This document shows positions 23,973-31,958 of a stretch of DNA of 64,000 bases, piece after piece. A program made the translations under genes and the position numbers. The notes beneath the pieces are model-generated. The model ran no database searches and was not told the origin of the DNA. It saw only the letters and a program-made list of their open reading frames with translations. How positions within the stretch are numbered: position 1 is the first letter of the stretch; each line of letters opens with the position of its first letter. The DNA comes from Verrucolacustris sp044348085 (GTDB lineage Bacteria; Verrucomicrobiota; Verrucomicrobiia; Methylacidiphilales; Verrucolacustridaceae): contig JBIKTM010000011.1 of the NCBI GenBank assembly GCA_044348085.1, positions 1 to 64,000 on the forward strand. The letters are read 5' to 3'.

Positions 23973-25352
23973 TTAGGCAGGAGGAACGTACTCTTTGGGG
24001 CCGCCCAGCTTCATAAATTTGGAGTGGACGACGAGTCCGAGAATGACGGCTAGAAAGGCCAGAGTGGATGAGGCGATGAAGGTGAGGCGGTAGAACTTTT
24101 GAGTGAAATCGATCAGGTGTCCGACGATCGGGCCAAACGTCATGATTCCCAGTCCAATGAACATGTTCAAAGCGGAGTAAAACTGGGAGAAGTTCTCCTT
24201 CGGGAACATTCGGAGGGGGAGGGATGCGGAGCTGGTGAACCAAGCGCCTGAAAGAACCCCGTGAAGGATAAAAAAAACAGAAAAGATTGACGCATTGGTG
24301 GAGAAGATCGCTCCTGCTGCTGTAACCAGTGCATAAAGTGAAATTACGATGAGGGATGTGCGGAGAGGGTGAAACTTATCGGCCAACATTCCGAGCGGAT
24401 AGGAGAGAACCAAGGAGCAACCGTAAGTCAGGGCCAAGCATTTACCGTAAAACCCCATATCCATCGCCAGACTTTTGGCGAAGTAGACGCTGAAGTGGTT
24501 CACGCCGATAAAGGCGATCCAAGGAAGAGCGATCGAAGCGAAAACCCAGAGGTAGTAGGGCTTGCTGAAGCATTCGTGGAAGTAGGTACGGGCAGCGACA
24601 AAGAAATTACCAGCACCTTCCTTGGGTTGAGGAGGGGGTGGATATTCACCTTCCTTCACCTTGAGGCACATCATTGTGAAGCTGAGGCCATAGACGAGAC
24701 CGATTCCGAGAAAGACGAGGGGGAAATGTTGCTCCGCTTTGCCGAAGATATAGTAGTTAAAGAGGATGCTGGCGATCAGGCTGATCGCGCGGAAAACCCC
24801 GTAGAATCTTCCGAGTAGGGAACTTGGAACCACGTCATTGATTAGGCCGTAGAAGACTGCATTCGCCACCACCGTCGCCAGTTCGAACACGCCCCAACCC
24901 ATTCCAATAATGATCAGGGTGCATGTGGAAAGGCTAGGGGAGTATTGCCCCAATCCTTGATGAAGTAGGTCGCCGAGCTGTGGGCTGAAAGCCACTGCGA
25001 TCATAGAGAGAACGACAAAAGGAATATGAATGGCTAAAAAGGGAATTCGTCTTCCCCATCGACTGCGATGTCGATCGCTTCGATAGCTAATAATCGGGCC
25101 GATCAGTAGGATCATTGCGTACGGAAGAGTTGAGATCAGCAGGCTGGAAACAAAGTTGGATGCGCCAAACTTCTGGAAAAGAAGCTGCATGACACTCGGA
25201 ACGGAGCGGTCGCGCAAAGACCAGGCCACGTCACCCCAGAGAAGCCAGAAGGTCAGGGTCGCGAGACCCAAAGCGGTATATGTGAGAGTTCCGACCGTGA
25301 AAACTGTCGCTGCAGGTTTTGCAGGCTTGCTGGGGGAGGAGGCGTGACTCAT
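23973..25352 (-). CDS. MFS transporter, probably for uronates or oligouronides
   Basis: The product is about 459 residues with roughly 12 hydrophobic segments. The loop S-D-R-H-R-S-R-W-G-R-R-I-P-F matches the cytoplasmic loop of GPH/SLC45-type sugar:cation symporters within the major facilitator superfamily. A central soluble loop (about 210-225) is rich in Pro. The start is set at ATG 25352 (MSHASSPSKP), 10 bp after the kdgK stop; an upstream frame adds 15 unlikely residues. As the last gene of the seven-gene uronate operon, it most likely imports the unsaturated oligosaccharide or monomer; the substrate is inference. Confidence 0.88.
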   Translation of the reverse strand: MSHASSPSKPAKPAATVFTVGTLTYTALGLATLTFWLLWGDVAWSLRDRSVPSVMQLLFQKFGASNFVSSLLISTLPYAMILLIGPIISYRSDRHRSRWGRRIPFLAIHIPFVVLSMIAVAFSPQLGDLLHQGLGQYSPSLSTCTLIIIGMGWGVFELATVVANAVFYGLINDVVPSSLLGRFYGVFRAISLIASILFNYYIFGKAEQHFPLVFLGIGLVYGLSFTMMCLKVKEGEYPPPPQPKEGAGNFFVAARTYFHECFSKPYYLWVFASIALPWIAFIGVNHFSVYFAKSLAMDMGFYGKCLALTYGCSLVLSYPLGMLADKFHPLRTSLIVISLYALVTAAGAIFSTNASIFSVFFILHGVLSGAWFTSSASLPLRMFPKENFSQFYSALNMFIGLGIMTFGPIVGHLIDFTQKFYRLTFIASSTLAFLAVILGLVVHSKFMKLGGPKEYVPPA

Positions 25353-25362
25353 CAAAAAGAGG

Positions 25363-26463
25363 TCAGCGCTCGACCCGCGCCCCGCCGCCACCGACAAGTT
25401 TTTCGACTTCGGAGAGGGAGGCCATCGACGTATCGCCAGGGGTTGTCATCGCTAGAGCCCCGTGGGCAGCGCCATATTCCACGGCTTTCTGGGGGTCTCC
25501 GAATTTTAAAAATCCATAAATGAGGCCGGAAGCAAAGCTATCCCCACCTCCGACCCGATCCATGATTTCCAGATTCGGGCGATGCTTCGATTCGTAAAAT
25601 TTACCACCTGCCCAGAGAATGGCGCTCCAATCATTGAGCGTAGCGGATTTTACCGCCCGCAGGGTTGTGGCGATGGCCTTGAAATTCGGATACTCCTTCG
25701 CTGCCTGTTGAATCATTTTTTGGAAACTGTCTTTTTCCAGTGTGGTGAGATTTGAGTCGGCACCTTCCACATGGAGTCCGAGACAGGCGGTGAAGTCTTC
25801 CTCGTTTCCGATCATCACATCCACATTTTTGGCGATCTTCTTGTTCACTTCCTGGGCCTTTTTCTGGCCACCGATTCCTTTCCAAAGAGAGGGTCGATAA
25901 TTGAGGTCATAAGAGACGATCACACCGTGTTTTCGGGCGGCGGTCGTTGCTTCGATCACCAGATCAGCTGTGCTTTCGCTGAGAGCCGCAAAAATTCCAC
26001 CCGTGTGGAACCAGCGGGTGCCCTGTTTCCCGAAAATCTGATCCCAATCAAAATCGCCCGGCTTTAATTGCGAAGCGGCGGTGTGGCCGCGATCCGAGCA
26101 TCCAACTGCACCACGGACGCCGAACCCTCGCTCAGTAAAGTTCAAGCCGTTGCGTACGGTCCGACCGATCCCGTCATAGGCGGTCCACCTCAGAAGCGTG
26201 GTGTCGACTCCGCCTTGGAGAATGAAATCTTCCACTAGGCGTCCCACTTCATTATCGGCAAAGGCACTTAGAAGGGCGGTGCGAAGGCCGAAGCAGCGAC
26301 GCAAACCCCGGGCTACATTATATTCCCCGCCTCCTTCCCAAGCGCGGAAGGAGCGTGCAGTTCGGATCCTGCCTTCGCCAGGATCCAACCGTAGCATGAC
26401 TTCACCCATCGAGATTTCATCGAAGCGGCAGGATTCGGTAGATTTTAGATTAAAAAGACTCAT
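25363..26463 (-). CDS. kdgK: 2-dehydro-3-deoxygluconokinase (PfkB family)
   Basis: It phosphorylates KDG to KDPG, the step before the aldolase encoded just upstream. It is a 366-residue ribokinase-fold protein with F-D-E-I-S-M-G-E-V-M-L-R near the N-terminus, G-G-E-Y-N-V-A-R-G-L substrate loop, SYDLNYRPSLW, and the PfkB signature D-R-V-G-G-G-D-S-F-A-S-G with its catalytic Asp. The start is ATG 26463, overlapping the eda stop by ATGA. The family also contains fructokinases, but context with KDPG aldolase strongly favours KDG. It is slightly longer than typical KDG kinases (about 310-340), with extra loop residues around 240-270. Confidence 0.9.
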   Translation of the reverse strand: MSLFNLKSTESCRFDEISMGEVMLRLDPGEGRIRTARSFRAWEGGGEYNVARGLRRCFGLRTALLSAFADNEVGRLVEDFILQGGVDTTLLRWTAYDGIGRTVRNGLNFTERGFGVRGAVGCSDRGHTAASQLKPGDFDWDQIFGKQGTRWFHTGGIFAALSESTADLVIEATTAARKHGVIVSYDLNYRPSLWKGIGGQKKAQEVNKKIAKNVDVMIGNEEDFTACLGLHVEGADSNLTTLEKDSFQKMIQQAAKEYPNFKAIATTLRAVKSATLNDWSAILWAGGKFYESKHRPNLEIMDRVGGGDSFASGLIYGFLKFGDPQKAVEYGAAHGALAMTTPGDTSMASLSEVEKLVGGGGARVER

Positions 26464-27107
26464 GATTTGGCTCCTGTGGTGAGTTGGATTGCTTCCTTGG
26501 TCAGGCGACCAATCGTTTCCCATTCTGCTCCCTGAATGTACTTCTTGTCCACAAACCAGGATCCGCCAAGAGCGGCGACCGATTTCAAGGCCAAGTAGGG
26601 ACCCGCGTTGTTTGCCTGCAACCCGCCTGTGGGAATGAATCGAACGCCGGTGTGACCATAAGGTCCTTCGAGGGCTTTGAGATAATTGGCTCCACCCGCC
26701 TGTTCGGCAGGGAAGAACTTTTGAATGGGGCAACCCAGCGAAAGACCTTTCTGAATCTCGCTGGGAGTGACGACTCCGGGAACGAAGGTCAGTTTTGCTT
26801 TTTGTGCGGCATGGATGACTTTTTCATCTAGGCCCGGGGCTAAACCGAATTGGGCTCCGGCATCGACCGCCTTCTTGACCTGATCCGAATCGAGAAGAGT
26901 GCCCGCTCCCACAAGCATCTTGGGGCACTCCTTGGCAATTCGGCGGATCGATTCCTCAGCTGCAGCCGTACGGAAAGTAATCTCGATGACCCCCAGTCCG
27001 GCCGAGAGCAGGGTTTGAGCCAGATCCACGGCCCGCGACGCGTCTTCGATCACCACAACGGGGACGAGCCGACGTTCGAGCAGGCGATGGGTCAGGTCAA
27101 CGCTCAT
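26460..27107 (-). CDS. eda: KDPG/KHG aldolase
   Basis: It splits 2-keto-3-deoxy-6-phosphogluconate into pyruvate and glyceraldehyde 3-phosphate. It is a class I aldolase of 215 residues: the Glu of V-I-E-I-T-F-R-T, the VGAGTLL strand, and Schiff-base Lys K130 in Q-K-F-F-P-A-E. The phosphate-binding IPTGGL segment follows. It overlaps kdgK by ATGA and starts 11 bp after the Gfo/Idh gene. It also links to the nearby zwf-pgl operon through the Entner-Doudoroff intermediate, although no edd gene was seen. Confidence 0.95.
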   Translation of the reverse strand: MSVDLTHRLLERRLVPVVVIEDASRAVDLAQTLLSAGLGVIEITFRTAAAEESIRRIAKECPKMLVGAGTLLDSDQVKKAVDAGAQFGLAPGLDEKVIHAAQKAKLTFVPGVVTPSEIQKGLSLGCPIQKFFPAEQAGGANYLKALEGPYGHTGVRFIPTGGLQANNAGPYLALKSVAALGGSWFVDKKYIQGAEWETIGRLTKEAIQLTTGAKS

Positions 27108-27118
27108 GCGCGTCTAGC

Positions 27119-28267
27119 TTATCCCAGCTTGGGAACGTCGAGCCAGCGCCGTTCCGCCCAAGATTGCAGGCCGAGTTCAGCCAACTGGACTCCTTTGGCG
27201 CCCTCGAGGAGCGACCAAGGGAACGGTTCGTTGAGCACCACATGCCGCAGGAAAAGTTCCCACTGTACTTTGAATGCGTTATCGAAGACCGCATTTGTAG
27301 GTTGGGTGATCCATCCGTCCTTATAGTCGACCGGACTGTCCTGATCGGGGTTCCATAGGCAGCGGGGGGTGGCGGAGTTGTCCTGCACCGTGCAGTTTCG
27401 AAGACCTGCGACCGCGGAACCATCGGTCCCGTCGACCTGCAGGGTCAGCAAATCGTCACGCTTCACCCGGACGCACCAAGAGGAGTTGAAGTGGCAGATC
27501 ACCCCGTTTTTCAGTTCGAAGGTTGCGTACGCTGAATCGTCGGCCGTGCACTTGTACGGCTTTCCGTTCTCGTCCCAACGTTCGGGCAGGTGGGTGGCTC
27601 CCAGACAAGAGAGGGATTTGATTTCTCCGAAGAGATTCTGGATCACGTACTGCCAATGGCAGAGCATATCGACGATGATTCCGCCGTCGTCTTCCTTGCG
27701 GTAGTTCCAGGAGGGGCGTTGTAACTTTTCGAATTTTCCGGGGAATACCCAGTACCCGAACTCTCCCCGGACCGAGAGGATCTTTCCGAAGAAGCCGGTG
27801 TCGATGAGGTAACGAAGTTTAAGGAGTCCTGGAAGCCACAATTTGTCCTGCACTACGCCGTTTTTTAGTCCGGCGGCAGTGACTTCCTTCGCGAGGGCGA
27901 GGGCCTCCTTGGACGTCGTGGCAGTCGGCTTTTCGCAATAGATGTGTTTCTTCGCTGCAATCGCTTTGCGCACACCCATCGGGCGCTGGCCAGTGAGGGT
28001 GGAATCAAAGTAAATCTGGTTGGCGGGATCCTTGAGGGTGGCGTCGAGATCTGTGGATACGCGGGTGATGCCGTGGGCTGCACCGAGGGTGCGGAGCTTT
28101 TCCTCGCTCCGGCCGACGAGAATAGGATCAGGCATAATCACTTCGCCGGGTTTGATCTGCACTCCGCCCTGTTTGCGGATGGCCACGATGGAGCGGATAA
28201 GGTGCTGGTTGGTTCCCATGCGTCCGGTGACGCCGTTCATGATGATTCCGACTTTATGTTCTTTCAT
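27119..28267 (-). CDS. Gfo/Idh/MocA-family oxidoreductase
   Basis: The 382-residue NAD(P)-dependent oxidoreductase has an N-terminal Rossmann segment (VGIIMNGVTGRMGTNQHL), the H-I-Y-C-E-K-P-T-A catalytic-lysine motif near residue 108, and a C-terminal alpha/beta substrate domain with D-G-G-I-I-V-D-M-L-C-H-W holding the usual Asp/His. AAAGGA lies just before ATG 28267. Family members act on sugars, uronates and inositols. Set inside the KDG operon it may oxidise or epimerise a side-chain sugar released with the uronate, or act on a uronate; this is inference. It is 27 bp from the cupin gene and 11 bp from eda. Confidence 0.9.
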   Translation of the reverse strand: MKEHKVGIIMNGVTGRMGTNQHLIRSIVAIRKQGGVQIKPGEVIMPDPILVGRSEEKLRTLGAAHGITRVSTDLDATLKDPANQIYFDSTLTGQRPMGVRKAIAAKKHIYCEKPTATTSKEALALAKEVTAAGLKNGVVQDKLWLPGLLKLRYLIDTGFFGKILSVRGEFGYWVFPGKFEKLQRPSWNYRKEDDGGIIVDMLCHWQYVIQNLFGEIKSLSCLGATHLPERWDENGKPYKCTADDSAYATFELKNGVICHFNSSWCVRVKRDDLLTLQVDGTDGSAVAGLRNCTVQDNSATPRCLWNPDQDSPVDYKDGWITQPTNAVFDNAFKVQWELFLRHVVLNEPFPWSLLEGAKGVQLAELGLQSWAERRWLDVPKLG

Positions 28268-28294
28268 ATTTTCCTTTGGTTTGAGTTTGAGGGG

Positions 28295-28738
28295 TCAGGG
28301 TTTTTTTGTGCACTGGGGTTGGGCGCCGGCCGGAAGGGCCGGAACATCGATGCCTGCTTTCGGAAGGGTGCCTTCTAGCTCCTGTTTCCAGTGTGCGACA
28401 TCACCGGCCGGACCATAAACGTAGATCATTCGCATGGGCTTGTCTCCGGTATTGGTCAGCTGATGAAAAACTTTGGAGGGAATGAAGACCGCTTGGCCTG
28501 TTCGGACGGCTTTACGTTCTTCGCCGAGACACATTTCACCTTCGCCTTCGACGATGAAGTAAACCTCTTCCTGTTCCTGATTGTGCCAAGGAACCTGTCC
28601 GCCTTTGGGTTCGAGAGTGACGTTGCCCATAGAAAAGTTTTTGGCCTGCACGGGGGAGACGCCCCCAACAAGGTTCTGTGTACGGCGGCGGGCCGGATAT
28701 GTGCGACCCTGAATTTCGTTGAGATCGGCAATCGTCAT
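28295..28738 (-). CDS. Cupin-domain protein, KdgF-like candidate
   Basis: It is a 147-residue single cupin. Motif 1 is near residues 51-66 (P-W-H-N-Q-E-Q-E-E-V-Y-F-I-V-E-G-E-G), with His and Glu metal ligands. Motif 2 is near residue 90 (P-S-K-V-F-H-Q-L-T-N-T-G). KdgF cupins convert 4,5-unsaturated uronates released by lyases or GH88 into the linear ketouronate. Placement directly after the GH88 gene, with ATGA overlap (28735-28738), makes that role likely, but many cupins look alike. The start is ATG 28738 (MTIADLNEIQG); the longer open frame upstream is the GH88 tail out of frame. Confidence 0.8.
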   Translation of the reverse strand: MTIADLNEIQGRTYPARRRTQNLVGGVSPVQAKNFSMGNVTLEPKGGQVPWHNQEQEEVYFIVEGEGEMCLGEERKAVRTGQAVFIPSKVFHQLTNTGDKPMRMIYVYGPAGDVAHWKQELEGTLPKAGIDVPALPAGAQPQCTKKP

Positions 28739-30120
28739 GGTTTTTCTCCAAAGAAGGTGAGGTACGGTTTTCCGCCAGCAAGGCGGAGCAGGTAAAGAGC
28801 CAGTTCGCGGAGATGGTAGTCGCCCCACATGGCGGCTTCGCCACAAGGAACCTTACGGCCTTTCGGAATGTGATCCCATCCGTTCGGGCGGTGATAGACG
28901 GTGTGAAGGAGCAGACCTTCGTGCTTGGGATCGGAGGAGAGATACGGTTCGGAGAAAAGAGTCCGTGCCGTGGTGAGTCCGGCGGCGAGATAAGTTTGTG
29001 CGGCTTTTTTGTCCCCCTTCTTTTCAAGAATCCTAGCGAGACGTAGAAGTCCTTGAGCCGATATGGCGGCGGCCGAGCTGTCGACCGGCTCGTGTTCGTT
29101 AAAAGGTTCCGCCGGGCGGTTCAGGTAGTCGCCCAAGTGGACAAGGCCGGGGGCGCCGGTATCCCAGTAAGGAATGCCGTCGGTCGGGGTTTCGCGTAGA
29201 TAGAAGTCGGCGGTGACGAGGGCGACCTCAAGGTAGCGGTCGAGGATTTTTTGTTTTCCTCCGAAATCCTTGAATTCGGATTCGGGCAGAAGTTCGAGGA
29301 ACTCGTACTGCTCGGGGAAACCACAAAGAACCCAGGCGTGGCCGCGGGTCCAGGTAGTGAAAGCGGAGTATCCCTGCTGGGTGGAGGGGCAACGGTAGGC
29401 TCCATCTGTAACATTGAAGATCGATTCATGTACGACCCGACCAGGAACGTCGTACGTGTCGCGACCCTTGCCGTAGTAGACATTGTAACGGGCGGTGGTC
29501 TCAGCGTGCTGCAGGGATCGGTGGAGAAGATTGATCTTCGCATCGTTTTCCCCCATGAGTCGGTGACCCAGCACGTGGGCAAGGCTGAGGGCGCGGAGCG
29601 AGCGGATGGTGTCGGAGAAGAGGGACTGGGGCCCGTTAAAAGAACGGATATAACCGAGTTCAGGAGTGAGTTGGGTCCAACGGGAGGCTTGGACGGCGCC
29701 GCTAGCTTTGAGTGCGAGATCGTAGAAGTGGGACTCCCATTCGTTGGAGGGGAGTCGGCCTTCGCGGAGGAGTCGGCGAAGGTTTCCGTAGGTGCTGACA
29801 TTGTTAAAGCCGTGATCATGGACCCCGATATGGGTCACGTGGGCGGCCATGCGGCGGAGCGTTCCCTCGCGGCCGATCTGGAGGATCGATTCATCACCAG
29901 TGGCGTCGTACTGGAGGATGGCGGAGCCATAGACGAACCCTTCGGTCCACTCGGTCCAGCCCCGGGAGGTGTATTTGCCTTCGATTGTGAAAACAGGAGT
30001 GCCGTCCGACTCCTTCCAGCGTTTTTGGAGAGAGAGGATTTTCGGGGCGGAGGCTTCGAAAACTTTTTTGGCAGAAGCTTCGAGGCTTTTTGGGGTGAGG
30101 GTGGTGTCGTTTTTAATCAT
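28735..30120 (-). CDS. GH88 unsaturated glucuronyl hydrolase
   Basis: It removes the non-reducing 4,5-unsaturated uronic acid left by polysaccharide lyases. The 461-residue (alpha/alpha)6-barrel protein starts at ATG 30120 (MIKNDTTLTPK). Family motifs include RGWTEWTEGFVYG near residue 51 and THIGVHDHGFNN with D102, matching the first catalytic Asp of GH88. Later, WTRGHAWVLCGF (near 270) and P-V-D-S-S-A-A-A-I-S-A-Q-G-L-L are typical. No signal peptide is seen, so it is cytoplasmic and acts after import. It is 4 bp downstream of the SDR gene and overlaps the cupin gene by ATGA. Confidence 0.93.
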   Translation of the reverse strand: MIKNDTTLTPKSLEASAKKVFEASAPKILSLQKRWKESDGTPVFTIEGKYTSRGWTEWTEGFVYGSAILQYDATGDESILQIGREGTLRRMAAHVTHIGVHDHGFNNVSTYGNLRRLLREGRLPSNEWESHFYDLALKASGAVQASRWTQLTPELGYIRSFNGPQSLFSDTIRSLRALSLAHVLGHRLMGENDAKINLLHRSLQHAETTARYNVYYGKGRDTYDVPGRVVHESIFNVTDGAYRCPSTQQGYSAFTTWTRGHAWVLCGFPEQYEFLELLPESEFKDFGGKQKILDRYLEVALVTADFYLRETPTDGIPYWDTGAPGLVHLGDYLNRPAEPFNEHEPVDSSAAAISAQGLLRLARILEKKGDKKAAQTYLAAGLTTARTLFSEPYLSSDPKHEGLLLHTVYHRPNGWDHIPKGRKVPCGEAAMWGDYHLRELALYLLRLAGGKPYLTFFGEKP

Positions 30121-30124
30121 AAAA

Positions 30125-30913
30125 TCAGAGTCGGCGCAGGTGGAATCCTCCGTCGAGGTAGATGACGTCGCCGGTGCTGAAGGGGAAGTCTCCCCGGCAG
30201 ATGGCTTTGGCGGCGAGACCGACATCTTCGGGTTTACCCCAGCGTTTTTGCGGGACGAGGCCCTCGCCGATCAGTTTATCGTACTTGTCCTTCACGCCGG
30301 TCGTCATATCGGTCGCCATCACGCCGGGGCGAAGTTCGATAACCTGGACGCCATCGGCGGCGAGTCGGGTGGCCCAGAGTTGCGCAGCCATGGCGAGTCC
30401 GGCCTTGGAGATACAGTATTCGCCACGGTTTACGGAGGCGGTATTGGCGGAGATCGAGGTGACGAAGATCAGTTTGTAGCCACCGGGAAGAAGGGATTTT
30501 CCGGGGTTGGCCAGCCAGTAGCGGGCCGCAAGTTGGCTGAGAAAGTAGGGGCCCTTGAGGTTGACGTTGATGACTTCGTCAAAAATCTCTTCTTTAGCGT
30601 CGGGGAGGTCAGCTCTTTCACGGGGAGCGATGCCGGCGTTGTTGATCAGGGCATCAAGGCGTCCGAAGCCATCGAGAACCCGCTTCATCAGGCTGGCGCG
30701 GTCTTCGGAGGAGGCGAGCTGGGCAGGGACGGCTAAAAATTTCTGCTCTTTGGATTTTGCTACAGCCTGACAGGCAGCCACCGTTTCCTCGGCTGCTTGG
30801 CGGTTCGAGGCGTAGTGGATGGCGAGGTCGTAGCCCTCGGGGGCGAGGCTGAGGGCGACGCCACGTCCGAGTCCTCGGCTGGCTCCGGTGATCAAGATGA
30901 CGGGTCGTGACAT
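30125..30913 (-). CDS. SDR-family reductase, probable DEH/ketouronate reductase
   Basis: The 262-residue classical short-chain dehydrogenase has the nucleotide motif T-G-A-S-R-G-L-G near residues 9-16, NNAG near residue 90, and a Y-C-I-S-K motif supplying catalytic Tyr and Lys. It resembles 3-oxoacyl-ACP reductases in overall pattern. As first gene of the uronate operon, it may reduce 4-deoxy-5-hexoseulose uronate to KDG, the step needed between cupin and kinase; bacterial DEH reductases are SDR proteins. KduD-like activity is the alternative. The N-terminal ATG is 33 bp from the nearest frame of the divergent AraC gene. Confidence 0.88.
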   Translation of the reverse strand: MSRPVILITGASRGLGRGVALSLAPEGYDLAIHYASNRQAAEETVAACQAVAKSKEQKFLAVPAQLASSEDRASLMKRVLDGFGRLDALINNAGIAPRERADLPDAKEEIFDEVINVNLKGPYFLSQLAARYWLANPGKSLLPGGYKLIFVTSISANTASVNRGEYCISKAGLAMAAQLWATRLAADGVQVIELRPGVMATDMTTGVKDKYDKLIGEGLVPQKRWGKPEDVGLAAKAICRGDFPFSTGDVIYLDGGFHLRRL

Positions 30914-30997
30914 TGAAACATAATACCCTAAGCGGATGGAAAAGGGATGGAAGAAACCGCTTTAATTAGCACAAAAACGACTTTATTTTATGTCCTA
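30914..30997. promoter_or_regulatory. Probable divergent promoter region for uronate operon and AraC gene
   Basis: These 84 bases lie between the SDR start (minus strand) and the preferred AraC start at 30998. The stretch 30960-30997 is AT-rich (TTTAATTAGC, TTTATTTTATG) in contrast to the flanking genes, and TATTAT occurs on the minus strand just upstream of the SDR start. No spaced -35/-10 pair is convincing. Confidence 0.35.
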
Positions 30998-31825
30998 ATG
31001 AAAATTCTGGGAAAAAGCCCCTTTCGGGAGGCTCCCCTCCAACCCTTGCTGTTGAGGAATCTCCAGTTGCGCTGCGGGGACTGGTCGATCCGTTCGCTTC
31101 GGGTGAACCGACACCTTCAGCCGTTTGATCGTGTGGCGCCTCATACACACGGGCATGGGCAGCTGCTTTTGTATTTGCGTGGGCGTGGGGAGCAGCAGGT
31201 GGATAAGAAAAAGTGGTTGGTGGGAGCGGGAGCCGTTTTCTTTATTCCTCCAGGGAAAAAACATGCGTTTCGGGAGACGGGGCCGAGGAGGGCGATCTGT
31301 CTAGTGGTGGATCTGACGGGTGCGGGGCCGAGGAGGTGGGGATTTCGACATGGATTTCTTCCGGCGGAGCGGATGGCGGAGGTACGGCAGAGGGTGGCTG
31401 GGATGGGAGCCGAGCGATCGCAGGGGTTAGAGCTTTCGGCCGGAAGTGCGGCTCTGCTGGTTTTAGATTTATGTCGAAAGGCCTGTGAAAAAGGCAGGGA
31501 GGAGATCGTTTCAAAGTCATCAGTTGTGCGAAGGCTGGAGAGAGTTTGGAAAATAGATCAACAGGGCAGATGGCCCGGGCCGAGGGAACTTGCCTTTCGG
31601 GTGGGTCTGCAAAAGGACTATTTAAATCGGCTCGTGAGGCGCTCTTGTGGGCTGACTTTGGGGCAGTGGCGGGCTCGGGAGCTACTGCGGTCTGTTGAGT
31701 TAGATATTCAAAAAGGGGTACGGATTTCGGTGGTGGCAGACAGGGCTGGTTTTCAGGATCAAAACTACTTTTCGAGGTGGTTTCGAAAACAGACGGGTCT
31801 CGCCCCAACAAAGTGGCGTAAGTAG
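30998..31825 (+). CDS. AraC-family transcriptional regulator
   Basis: The product is about 275 residues from ATG 30998 (MKILGKSPF). An earlier ATG at 30947 would add 17 residues encoded by AT-rich DNA that looks like promoter, so the later start is preferred. The N-terminal half is a cupin-like effector domain (P-H-T-H-G-H-G-Q-L-L-L-Y-L-R-G, P-P-G-K-K-H-A-F). The C-terminal half has two helix-turn-helix units, ending D-R-A-G-F-Q-D-Q-N-Y-F-S-R-W-F-R-K-Q-T-G-L-A-P-T-K-W-R, the AraC signature. Divergent placement suggests it controls the uronate operon, perhaps sensing a uronate. Confidence 0.93.
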   Translation: MKILGKSPFREAPLQPLLLRNLQLRCGDWSIRSLRVNRHLQPFDRVAPHTHGHGQLLLYLRGRGEQQVDKKKWLVGAGAVFFIPPGKKHAFRETGPRRAICLVVDLTGAGPRRWGFRHGFLPAERMAEVRQRVAGMGAERSQGLELSAGSAALLVLDLCRKACEKGREEIVSKSSVVRRLERVWKIDQQGRWPGPRELAFRVGLQKDYLNRLVRRSCGLTLGQWRARELLRSVELDIQKGVRISVVADRAGFQDQNYFSRWFRKQTGLAPTKWRK

Positions 31826-31885
31826 TTAATTATTAGTACTATAAGATTTAAGTTTCCGACGGATTTTAGGCTTTTATTTTATTAG

Positions 31886-31903
31886 TTAACGAATTATACA
31901 AAT
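31886..31903 (+). promoter_or_regulatory. Candidate LacI-type operator upstream of PL6-PL8 gene
   Basis: TTAACGAATTATACAAAT lies 73 bp before the ATG. It matches sites at 42381-42398 and 48113-48130 in TTAAC at the start and ACAAAT at the end, with the same 18-bp spacing. It sits in a strongly AT-rich 130-bp leader. Confidence 0.5.
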
Positions 31904-31915
31904 AATCTAACAAAA

Positions 31916-31930
31916 ACCGCAATTTGCGGT
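31916..31930. promoter_or_regulatory. Perfect palindrome in leader of PL6-PL8 gene
   Basis: ACCGCAA (31916-31922), T, TTGCGGT (31924-31930): a perfect 7-bp dyad around one base, 13 bp after the TTAAC element and 28 bp before the ATG. It could be a second operator or a leader hairpin close to the start codon. Confidence 0.45.
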
Positions 31931-31958
31931 CTAACATATAGTTAGAATCACAATATCG

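Noticed and set aside
29251..30165. Plus-strand open frame of 304 codons opposite GH88
   Set aside because: The minus-strand frame has GH88 motifs and operon overlaps; the plus frame has none.
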